Part shown: piece after piece, positions 18,460 to 23,106 of the stretch
Layout of the letters: the number at the start of each line of letters is the position of its first letter
Numbering within the stretch: the stretch's first letter is position 1
Notes under the pieces: model-generated
Told to the model about the DNA's origin: nothing
The model's database searches: none
Seen by the model: only the letters and a program-made list of their open reading frames with translations
IMG/VR virus record: IMGVR_UViG_3300006641_000192
Span: 1 to 23,106 of that record
Reading direction: 5' to 3' (one strand)
Length of the DNA: 23,106 nucleotides
From: a virus
Translations under genes and position numbers: made by a program

Positions 18460-18503
18460 ATCGCAATTAGTGAACCGAAAAGTGCGGCGAGAAGAGAGAA
18501 GAC

Positions 18504-18887
18504 ATGCGTAATTTTTTAGATGATTCAATTGCAGAACATAACTCTAAGCCACCGTTGCGGTGGATAGCTAATATAGCAGGATCCATAGCATCTAAAGGCA
18601 TGCTAAAGATAGCCTATATGGAAGAAGATGGATATACAGGCTGGAAGTATAAATTTAATGGATGGCTATGGGATACATTTTGGCCCATCTACAGTAAATA
18701 TGGAACATTCTATAAATTAAATATGGATTTAAGCGGGGCAGAATGGGATGACTATGATGCTGATGGTATTCCATATTGGGAGAAAACTGGTACAGTAGAT
18801 CCAGATTATGATATTTTTCATTGGGACTTCGTGGATGAAGAGACAGGCGATGCCTTCAAGGTAATCAATTTTGGCGGGAAAGAATGA
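18504..18887 (+). CDS. Trp-rich protein of unknown function
   Basis: This is a 127-residue protein, strongly aromatic (GWKYKFNGWLWDTFWPIYSKYG, YWEKTG, IFHWDFVDEETGDAF) and acidic in the second half. RBS-like AGAGAGA precedes the ATG, and 44 nt of spacer separate it from the previous gene. No family is recognised; it may be a small beta-barrel or a peripheral membrane protein. Confidence 0.75.
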   Translation: MRNFLDDSIAEHNSKPPLRWIANIAGSIASKGMLKIAYMEEDGYTGWKYKFNGWLWDTFWPIYSKYGTFYKLNMDLSGAEWDDYDADGIPYWEKTGTVDPDYDIFHWDFVDEETGDAFKVINFGGKE

Positions 18888-18961
18888 AATACGCTATAGG
18901 GCTTTTAGTCATACTATTTGCTATACTTAATTACTTCGCATATTTACAGGGAAAGGTTTAA
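18884..18961 (+). CDS. 25-residue single-span membrane peptide
   Basis: MKYAIGLLVILFAILNYFAY then LQGKV. It is almost entirely one transmembrane helix. It begins in an ATGA overlap with the 18504 gene and ends 1 nt before the AdoMetDC ATG, with no gap, which argues for a translated linking gene. Confidence 0.6.
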   Translation: MKYAIGLLVILFAILNYFAYLQGKV

Positions 18962-18962
18962 C

Positions 18963-19439
18963 ATGATATATCATAAGCATTTATTGGTAAATGCCAAAAT
19001 AAAGAATCCGATCAATACGGAAGAGCAAGGAATTGAATTTTTACGCAATTTAGTCGAGCAGATCGACATGAAGATTATTAAGGGTCCATTTGCATCCTAT
19101 GTAGATAAGGAAGGCAATAAGGGTCTCACAGCTATTGTTATGATTGAGACCAGTCATATCGCCTTTCATATCTGGGATGAAGTAGACCCAGGGCTAATCC
19201 AATTTGATCTCTATACTTGTGGTCGACTAGAATTAGATAAGGTTATATCGATATTTAAAGATACCTTTAATCTAGTTGAAATGGACTATGTCCTATTCGA
19301 TAGAGAGAATGGATTTGTTGTAGAACAAAAAGGGCGGGAAGCTAATGGAGTCCAATATAACCAATACCCTAATGGTACAAACCCTAGTCAAATAGATCAA
19401 GATGCTCTATGGGCTTCACAACAATCATTTGAAGAATAA
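18963..19439 (+). CDS. speD: S-adenosylmethionine decarboxylase (SpeD-like)
   Basis: This is a 158-residue protein. IETSHIAFHIWDE and FDLYTCGRL match the bacterial class 1b AdoMetDC core. Ser64 would be the self-cleavage and pyruvoyl residue, His69 the processing base and Cys86 the catalytic donor (compare S63, H68, C83 in the Thermotoga enzyme). The usual Glu before Ser is Thr here. It makes decarboxylated SAM for spermidine synthesis. The start 18963 is chosen over a longer frame that would overlap the membrane peptide. SpeD is known in aquatic phages; polyamine supply for DNA packaging is inference. The long C-terminal tail is low complexity. Confidence 0.85.
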   Translation: MIYHKHLLVNAKIKNPINTEEQGIEFLRNLVEQIDMKIIKGPFASYVDKEGNKGLTAIVMIETSHIAFHIWDEVDPGLIQFDLYTCGRLELDKVISIFKDTFNLVEMDYVLFDRENGFVVEQKGREANGVQYNQYPNGTNPSQIDQDALWASQQSFEE

Positions 19440-19606
19440 TGGGATTTCTAGACAATCTTGAGGCATGGCTAGACTTTGAAGAAGATATAGACAAAGATCC
19501 AGAAATGGGTCATTCTAATCCAGAAATAGGATATTCTACAGGCAAATGGTCAGATGAGGATGATAGACATCCTGTCATAACTCCTGTATTTGGACCAAAT
19601 AGGTAG
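19439..19606 (+). CDS. Short acidic protein of unknown function
   Basis: This is a 55-residue ORF beginning in a TAATG overlap with the speD-like gene. FLDNLEAWLDFEEDIDKDPE then SNPEIGYSTGKWSDEDDRH. Very acidic, little predicted structure. Last gene of the plus-strand block, followed by a terminator. Confidence 0.65.
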   Translation: MGFLDNLEAWLDFEEDIDKDPEMGHSNPEIGYSTGKWSDEDDRHPVITPVFGPNR

Positions 19607-19646
19607 ATATCTCTCCACTACCCCCCACCTTTTTTCTCCTCTCTAT

Positions 19647-19665
19647 GGCCTTTCTAAGGCCTTTT
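19647..19665 (+). terminator. Intrinsic terminator of the plus-strand block
   Basis: GGCCTT-TCT-AAGGCC (19647-19661) is a perfect 6-bp stem with a 3-nt loop, followed by TTTT. It lies 40 nt after the last plus-strand stop. A pyrimidine-rich stretch (CTTTTTTCTCCTCTC) precedes it. Confidence 0.7.
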
Positions 19666-19667
19666 AA

Positions 19668-19697
19668 GTGGAGTATAGTGGAGCATTGTGGAGTAAA
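19668..19697. repeat. Three GTGGAG repeats in 10-bp register
   Basis: GTGGAG occurs at 19668, 19678 and 19688, each followed by a variable 4-nt spacer (TATA, CATT, TAAA). The exact 10-bp period places all copies on one face of the helix, suggesting cooperative binding of a protein. Confidence 0.8.
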
Positions 19698-19780
19698 ATG
19701 GTTATCAATTTACTATCAATTATTATCATATATTAGATTTAATATTATATGAGTAATTGGACGCCATCTCAAAATATGGA

Positions 19781-20043
19781 CGTAATCCCAATTTGACCCA
19801 TATAGCATATATCCATGCATGTTGTCAATAGCTGCATATTCTGGGAATTTTGTCAATAGGTCGTAAATATAGAATTTGGCCCATTCAGGCCTATTTTTTA
19901 GCTCTCCGTAAACGGAAAATTTGGTCCATATTCTGGCAGATTTAGATCACATTTTGTTATATTCTATATAGATTATATTAGATTTATTATAATATTTCTG
20001 GGATTTTAGATCATTCTTCGTAAAAGCGAAATTCGGCCCATAT
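19781..20043. repeat. Iteron-like degenerate repeats in the convergent intergenic region (possible origin)
   Basis: Four copies of a motif near CGTAAA-N5-AATTTGGCCCATAT lie at 19781-19803, 19862-19885, 19907-19931 and 20019-20043, all in the same orientation. A second motif, ATATTCTGGGATTTTAGATCA-like, occurs at about 19836, 19928 and 19992. TTGTCAATAG occurs twice (19822 and 19850). Almost pure A/T stretches separate them (19957-19998, and 19700-19755 upstream). No ORF of coding character is seen in 19607-20111. Direct repeats plus A/T-rich DNA are typical of phage replication origins; partition, packaging or immunity sites are alternatives. Confidence 0.65.
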
Positions 20044-20052
20044 GCCCACAGC

Positions 20053-20098
20053 AAAAAAACCCCAAAACGGACAATTTGGATATGTCCGAATTGGGGTT
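20053..20098 (-). terminator. Strong terminator of the minus-strand block
   Basis: AACCCCAA (20058-20065) pairs with TTGGGGTT (20091-20098), with CGGACA (20068-20073) and TGTCCG (20083-20088) inside. Read on the minus strand, it ends in seven T (complement of 20053-20059). It lies 14 nt after the last minus-strand stop. Confidence 0.9.
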
Positions 20099-20111
20099 AT
20101 ATTGTGTTTAT

Positions 20112-20399
20112 TTAGGGCAACTTGATATGATTGAAGTTGTTTGCCTCTTTGATTCTATTGATTAGATTGTCTAATGTATATGCTAGGGCAAGGCCTTCGG
20201 AGATTTCTTGTTTCCCCGCCTTGTCTTTATATACACCAGCATTCTTCTCAATAATCCAGCAGACGACCTCCATTACCCTGTCGATTGTCCAGTTAGGTTG
20301 CTGGCTGAGATAATGACCCAGCGTTGCTGGGTTGAACCAGTAGTCTTCTACTGAGTTTGCTAGTAGTTCGCCTACCTTGATTTCTTTTGATTGCGCCAT
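20112..20399 (-). CDS. Helical protein of unknown function
   Basis: This is a 95-residue protein. KVGELLANSVEDYWFNPATLGHYLSQQ then WTIDRVMEVVCWIIEKNAGVY and a final helix GLALAYTLDNLINRIKEAN. The ribosome-binding site GAAAGG is 8 nt before the ATG. TATAAT (complement of 20421-20426) may give it its own transcript behind the hairpin at 20433-20454. Last gene before the terminator. Not recognised; similar in size to small phage DNA-replication or repressor-like proteins. Confidence 0.75.
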   Translation of the reverse strand: MAQSKEIKVGELLANSVEDYWFNPATLGHYLSQQPNWTIDRVMEVVCWIIEKNAGVYKDKAGKQEISEGLALAYTLDNLINRIKEANNFNHIKLP

Positions 20400-20432
20400 A
20401 TTCCCACCTTTCGTCTTTGGATTATATCAGAA

Positions 20433-20454
20433 GGGGCTGACTTGCGCCAGCCCC
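20433..20454 (-). terminator. Hairpin between two minus-strand genes
   Basis: GGGGCTG (20433-20439) and CAGCCCC (20448-20454) make a 7-bp GC-rich stem. On the minus strand it is followed by TTCTGATATAAT, a short U-tract that runs into a -10-like hexamer. A second inverted repeat, TCTCAT-TAT-ATGAGA (20457-20471), lies directly upstream. It may be a weak terminator or an attenuator. Confidence 0.6.
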
Positions 20455-20471
20455 CGTCTCATTATATGAGA

Positions 20472-20618
20472 TTACTTCTTAGGAGTCTTAGACTCAGCTA
20501 CGAACTTGATCCCCTGGCTTTCCGCCTCCTGGAGAGCTTGCTTTGCAGCGGAAGAGAAACGGCCACGGCGGCCAACAGTAATTCCCTTTGATGCTAGATA
20601 TTCTCGCTTTGTTGTCAT
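20472..20618 (-). CDS. Lsr2-like or AT-hook small protein
   Basis: This is a 48-residue ORF. KREYLASKGITVGRRGRFSS then AAKQALQEAESQGIKFVAES. The helix, VGRRGRFS turn and helix layout resembles the C-terminal DNA-binding domain of actinobacterial Lsr2, where an RGR motif enters the A/T minor groove. Free-standing domains of this type occur in phages. It has its own promoter and leader hairpin. The similarity is short, so xenogeneic-silencing mimicry is inference. Confidence 0.6.
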   Translation of the reverse strand: MTTKREYLASKGITVGRRGRFSSAAKQALQEAESQGIKFVAESKTPKK

Positions 20619-20623
20619 TTATT

Positions 20624-20640
20624 CTATCCTTTCATGATAG
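20624..20640 (-). promoter_or_regulatory. 5'-terminal leader hairpin containing the ribosome-binding site
   Basis: On the minus strand, CTATC-ATGAAAG-GATAG starts at the predicted +1 and includes the AAGGA of the ribosome-binding site. The same shape occurs at 23068-23085 with one base pair exchanged. Confidence 0.55.
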
Positions 20641-20646
20641 GTATTT

Positions 20647-20675
20647 ATTATATAGGATATTCACGAATTTGTAAA
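20647..20675 (-). promoter_or_regulatory. Promoter of the Lsr2-like gene
   Basis: Read on the minus strand, TTTACA (20675-20670), a 17-bp spacer and TATAAT (20652-20647). The predicted +1 is near 20640. Confidence 0.8.
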
Positions 20676-20689
20676 TAGTCCCGTAACGA

Positions 20690-20932
20690 TTAATTTGTTC
20701 CCCCAATGATAATCCCACTTTCCATTGATGGATAATCGTCTTCTACATTATCTTTATTTAGTTGTAAGTCCAATAGCTCCACATGATGTGGTTCAATTGG
20801 GTCATCTATCTCTACCTCAAACCACTGCATTGGATCCTTATAGGCAATGTCATATGCCTCACCTGGATCTGCTGCAGCAATGTCTGTATAGAATTCTTGG
20901 GTCCTGGAACCATATACTCTAAATGTCTGCAA
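20690..20932 (-). CDS. Acidic protein of unknown function
   Basis: This is an 80-residue protein, probably TTG-started, with GAGGGAG about 4 nt upstream and a 14-nt overlap with the preceding gene. FRVYGSRTQEFYTDIAAADPGEAYDIAYKD then WFEVEIDDPIEPHHVELLDL. The pattern (beta, ADPGEAYDIA helix, FEVE-x-DD) resembles small phage proteins with an A-x-x-AEDAYE-x-A repeat. Function unknown. Confidence 0.7.
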   Translation of the reverse strand: MQTFRVYGSRTQEFYTDIAAADPGEAYDIAYKDPMQWFEVEIDDPIEPHHVELLDLQLNKDNVEDDYPSMESGIIIGGTN

Positions 20933-21152
20933 GTAGCTCCCTCATTTCCCACTCTGCATATGTACGGACAATAAAATCCCGTCCCAAATTGTAACAGAAT
21001 TGGACAGCTTCTGTCAAGGACTCTGTCTCATATATTGGAAGCTGGACAGGTTCTATCTCAGATTTATCATAGACTTCAAATGTATCTACCCCACCAGGTG
21101 ATACAGAATAGTTTACTTCCAGGATTTCTAAGCTTGGTGCGTAATTACTCAT
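20919..21152 (-). CDS. Small protein of unknown function
   Basis: This is a 77-residue protein. LEILEVNYSVSPGGVDTFEVYDK then a helix TEAVQFCYNLGRDFIVRTYAEWEMRELLA. GGAGGG precedes the ATG, and 8 nt overlap the upstream gene. Not recognised. Confidence 0.75.
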   Translation of the reverse strand: MSNYAPSLEILEVNYSVSPGGVDTFEVYDKSEIEPVQLPIYETESLTEAVQFCYNLGRDFIVRTYAEWEMRELLADI

Positions 21153-21267
21153 TTATGCCCTCCTCTATAATCGACCTGACCAGGTCCCTGGCCAAGTCTT
21201 GCTGCCCGCTTTGAATCCAAGCACGGGCCAGCTCCAACTTAAAATTAATTATTTCTTGGTCAGTCAT
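21145..21267 (-). CDS. 40-residue helical peptide
   Basis: MTDQEIINFKLELARAWIQS then GQQDLARDLVRSIIEEGINE forms two helices. It overlaps both neighbours by 8 nt, the same junction used elsewhere in this operon, so it is likely translated. Function unknown. Confidence 0.7.
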   Translation of the reverse strand: MTDQEIINFKLELARAWIQSGQQDLARDLVRSIIEEGINE

Positions 21268-21625
21268 CTAACCAACCGTCGTCATCCAGAGAAACCAGGA
21301 AATCATTGTCAATCATCCAGTCACGAATAACCTCTTCGACAATTTCTCCGCCGTGGTCCATGCTGAGTCCTAGATTGTCTACATCCTCCCAGAACTTATC
21401 AAAGATTTGTTTTAACTCTGTGCCCTCTGCAATGACATAGTCATTGTATTCGGCAACCTCCTTGTGGTCTTCGTAGATGTTACGTAGCACATCAAAGGCC
21501 CATGTCCACATCAATGACGGGAAGACAGGCAAGGCTGACAACTGGTCGACAATCTTGTTTAATTCATTATAAACGTTGTCCCTGCGTTCTAGATCTGTAG
21601 GTAGTTCAACTTCCTTAATTGCCAT
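21260..21625 (-). CDS. Acidic protein of unknown function
   Basis: This is a 121-residue protein. A helical first half (LPTDLERRDNVYNELNKIVDQLSAL) is followed by WTWAFDVLRNIYEDHKEVAEYNDYVIAE and a very acidic end (DDDGWLDD). The ATG at 21625 with AAGGAGG 8 nt upstream is chosen; the longer frame to 21850 runs against the coding frame of the neighbour. Not recognised. Confidence 0.8.
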   Translation of the reverse strand: MAIKEVELPTDLERRDNVYNELNKIVDQLSALPVFPSLMWTWAFDVLRNIYEDHKEVAEYNDYVIAEGTELKQIFDKFWEDVDNLGLSMDHGGEIVEEVIRDWMIDNDFLVSLDDDGWLDD

Positions 21626-21902
21626 TCTTTGCCTCCTTATCAGCAATTGCAAATGATAGGTCATATGTGAGGCTGTACAATGCCGCCAGAGCGTCTGTAT
21701 AGCCTTCCCAGTACTTGCGTTCCATGGATTCCATAGCGTCGCTATAGTCGTTCTCTTCCTCAATCTCCTGAGCCATTTGCAGTTCTGCTTCAGCCTCCAG
21801 CATTTTGATTTTGAGTTCTCCGTGCATGATATCAATGCCGCTAACACCAAGGTTAACGAGTTTATGTAGACGTGGGTCTAGTTCAGTTGCTGTTATATTC
21901 AT
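21615..21902 (-). CDS. Helical protein of unknown function
   Basis: This is a 95-residue protein. TATELDPRLHKLVNLGVSG then a long charged helix (LKIKMLEAEAELQMAQEIEEENDYSD), MERKYWEGYTDALAALYSLTYDLSFAIAD. ATG 21902 is chosen because it overlaps the preceding stop (ATGA) and lies 6 nt after a TATAAT. Not recognised. Confidence 0.75.
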   Translation of the reverse strand: MNITATELDPRLHKLVNLGVSGIDIMHGELKIKMLEAEAELQMAQEIEEENDYSDAMESMERKYWEGYTDALAALYSLTYDLSFAIADKEAKNGN

Positions 21903-22063
21903 GAGCCCATTATATCCTCTGCCACTGACAAAAGGTGGGCGGTGGTAGACCAAGAAGCCTCTAGTATTTTATAGGGAACTACATCCTCAGAATGTAATTT
22001 CTCCATATCTTGCTCTAAACTAATTAAATGAAGTTTCATATATTCGATTAATTGATTAGACAT
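21899..22063 (-). CDS. 54-residue helical protein
   Basis: MSNQLIEYMKLHLISLEQDM then EKLHSEDVVPYKILEASWS and TTAHLLSVAEDIMGS. Amphipathic helices, no recognised family. It overlaps the gene before it by 8 nt and the gene after it by 4 nt. Confidence 0.7.
   Translation of the reverse strand: MSNQLIEYMKLHLISLEQDMEKLHSEDVVPYKILEASWSTTAHLLSVAEDIMGS
21909..21914 (-). promoter_or_regulatory. Internal -10 element 6 nt before ATG 21902
   Basis: On the minus strand TATAAT is followed by GGGCTC and ATG, the same spacing as the plus-strand leaderless genes. It is inside the end of the previous gene and has no good -35, so it may be chance. Confidence 0.4.
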
Positions 22064-22292
22064 TTTCATCCCATTCTAAGTAATATTGGTCTTCAGGGTT
22101 CAAATCATAAAATAGATTAAACCTACCTTTGATATAGTTATCATTGGACATTTCTGCAAATCTATAATCTGCATACATCTGCCCTTCATCTAAATTAGAT
22201 TGAACCCAATCTTCGACAAGTTGTTCACCTATCTCATGATAGATTGCGTCTATAACCATTTGGTTCTCATTTTCTAGAAATGATTCAGCCAT
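22056..22292 (-). CDS. Acidic protein of unknown function
   Basis: This is a 78-residue protein. NQMVIDAIYHEIGEQLVEDWVQ then FAEMSNDNYIKGRFNLFYDL and a Tyr/Glu-rich end. Overlaps both neighbours by 8 nt. The Tyr-rich C-terminus (DQYYLEWDENV) is unusual. Not recognised. Confidence 0.75.
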   Translation of the reverse strand: MAESFLENENQMVIDAIYHEIGEQLVEDWVQSNLDEGQMYADYRFAEMSNDNYIKGRFNLFYDLNPEDQYYLEWDENV

Positions 22293-23064
22293 TGATTTGC
22301 TCCATTCTATAATCAGGGACGTGCTCGGAATCCAAGTATATCTTATGGGTCTGACATTCTGCTACACATTCTAGGTCTGCCTCACCCATATAATTACAAG
22401 ATGAACATATCTCTCCACATTCATTCTCGCAATAATCCATTGTGTTTATTTCATCACAATCTCTGCAACGATTCTCATAATCTAATAGTTCTGTTACATT
22501 GCCACGAAGAATTTCATATTCCCCACCCCAACCTGTTTCTTCCTCAAATGATAAAGTAAGTAAAGAATTAGGAACAAGATTAGATAGTTTAGTTAGAACT
22601 GTTACAGCAGGAGACCAAGCAGTATTATATTTATATACAAGCCAGTTATCCTCACCCTCTGATTTATATTCAAGTAATTCTGTTTCAGGCCATTCGTCAC
22701 CGTCACGAACAGCAACATCCCATTTGGTTCCCCAATTAGATGTATTCCAGTTATACCAATCCTTTTGAGTTTTGGCATGTGCAATTTCTTTAGCAAACCA
22801 TTCAGGGTCTTGTGGGTCAATTCCTAGACGACTAGGTTGCTGAACATATTCTTCCATGGTAATACCCTCTTCAAGTGGAGAGTGGATATTCCAGAATGCA
22901 AAGACAGGGGCGGAATAATGAGTTTCAGATACTTCCATCTCCATAGTCTTAGGATTCCAACTATCATGTAATACATCAAATGGACGATTCAATCTATCTT
23001 TGATATAATCAATTTCTGACTTTGGACCTTGTATGGTCAAAGTGTTATATACCCAATTTGGCAT
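22285..23064 (-). CDS. Api92/DUF1281-like phage protein with Cys-rich C-terminus
   Basis: This is a 259-residue protein. MPNWVYNTLTIQGPKSEIDY is the conserved start of the DUF1281/Api92-like ferredoxin-like family. VFAFWNIHSPLEEG, NWGTKWDVAV, NTAWSPAVTVLTKLSNL and LTLSFEEETGWGGEY follow in the family's order (about residues 50-190). The last 60 residues add nine cysteines (CRDCDE, CENECGEICSSC, ECVAEC), a likely zinc module. The family's function is unknown. It opens the minus-strand operon, with GAAAGGA upstream. Confidence 0.85.
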   Translation of the reverse strand: MPNWVYNTLTIQGPKSEIDYIKDRLNRPFDVLHDSWNPKTMEMEVSETHYSAPVFAFWNIHSPLEEGITMEEYVQQPSRLGIDPQDPEWFAKEIAHAKTQKDWYNWNTSNWGTKWDVAVRDGDEWPETELLEYKSEGEDNWLVYKYNTAWSPAVTVLTKLSNLVPNSLLTLSFEEETGWGGEYEILRGNVTELLDYENRCRDCDEINTMDYCENECGEICSSCNYMGEADLECVAECQTHKIYLDSEHVPDYRMEQING

Positions 23065-23067
23065 TTT

Positions 23068-23097
23068 ATATCCTTTCGTTGATATGACCTAATTATA
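23068..23097 (-). promoter_or_regulatory. -10 element and 5'-terminal leader hairpin of the Api92-like operon
   Basis: On the minus strand TATAAT (23097-23092) is followed by ATATC-AACGAAAG-GATAT (23085-23068), which begins at the predicted +1 and carries the ribosome-binding site GAAAGGA. The -35 would lie beyond the right edge of the window. Confidence 0.6.
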
Positions 23098-23106
23098 TAT
23101 CCCACC

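Noticed and set aside
19781-20043. CRISPR array
   Set aside because: Repeats are degenerate and unequally spaced (81 to 112 nt and 45 nt between copies), with no cas genes.
21626-21850. N-terminal extension of the 21260 gene
   Set aside because: The extra 75 residues are out of frame with a better-supported gene (21615-21902) and rich in Arg/Trp/Cys. The Shine-Dalgarno sequence fits ATG 21625.

Overview
The window is most likely a piece of a tailed-phage genome (or a prophage/metagenomic phage contig) that infects an actinobacterium. The phage hallmarks are a small/large terminase pair, a CHAP endolysin beside small membrane proteins, a phage tRNA, and dozens of very short, overlapping genes without metabolic operons. 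The actinobacterial hallmarks are a WhiB-type iron-sulfur regulator, a stand-alone HslV/proteasome-like hydrolase starting Met-Thr-Cys, a possible Lsr2-like small protein, and many promoters that appear to drive leaderless mRNAs. The DNA is A+T-rich, so a low-GC lineage such as the freshwater Nanopelagicales (acI) is a reasonable guess. That host assignment is inference and is not shown by the sequence.

Layout, plus strand. Positions 1-1389 hold the end of a glycosyltransferase-like gene, a SAM-dependent methyltransferase and a DUF1599-like protein. Positions 1423-3987 hold the terminase genes and a zinc-binding protein, followed by a CAT-anticodon tRNA (3995-4068). Positions 4080-5383 hold small proteins, an Hsp20 chaperone and a FmdB-like zinc ribbon protein with a structured leader. 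Positions 5433-9888 hold a large exported PA14/coiled-coil protein, a lysis-type cassette (membrane protein, lipoprotein, holin-like protein, CHAP endolysin) and a gene with a conserved phage head-type N-terminus. Positions 9962-12666 hold WhiB, the HslV-like hydrolase and several unknown small genes. Positions 12705-16004 hold a secreted subtilisin-like protease, a pyrimidine-dimer-glycosylase-like protein, thioredoxin and a secreted Ala/Thr-rich surface protein closed by a strong terminator. Positions 16074-19606 are a run of tiny genes (zinc knuckles, a lysine-rich tail protein, single-span membrane peptides) ending in an S-adenosylmethionine decarboxylase.

Positions 19607-20111 are non-coding and lie between convergent transcription units. 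They carry a plus-strand terminator, a 10-bp-period GTGGAG repeat, A/T-rich stretches, four degenerate copies of a roughly 25-bp iteron-like motif and a strong minus-strand terminator. This is the best candidate in the window for a replication origin or another protein-DNA assembly site.

Positions 20112-23064 are transcribed on the minus strand. They hold ten small genes, mostly of unknown function, often overlapping by 8 or 4 nt, plus an Api92/DUF1281-like protein.

Two regulatory architectures recur. In the first, a sigma70-like -10 hexamer is followed 6-9 nt later by the start codon, implying leaderless mRNA. In the second, a short leader begins with a hairpin at or near the predicted +1. 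The two minus-strand leaders of the second type share the same hairpin shape with a compensatory base-pair change. No portal, major capsid, tail, integrase or polymerase gene is visible here.
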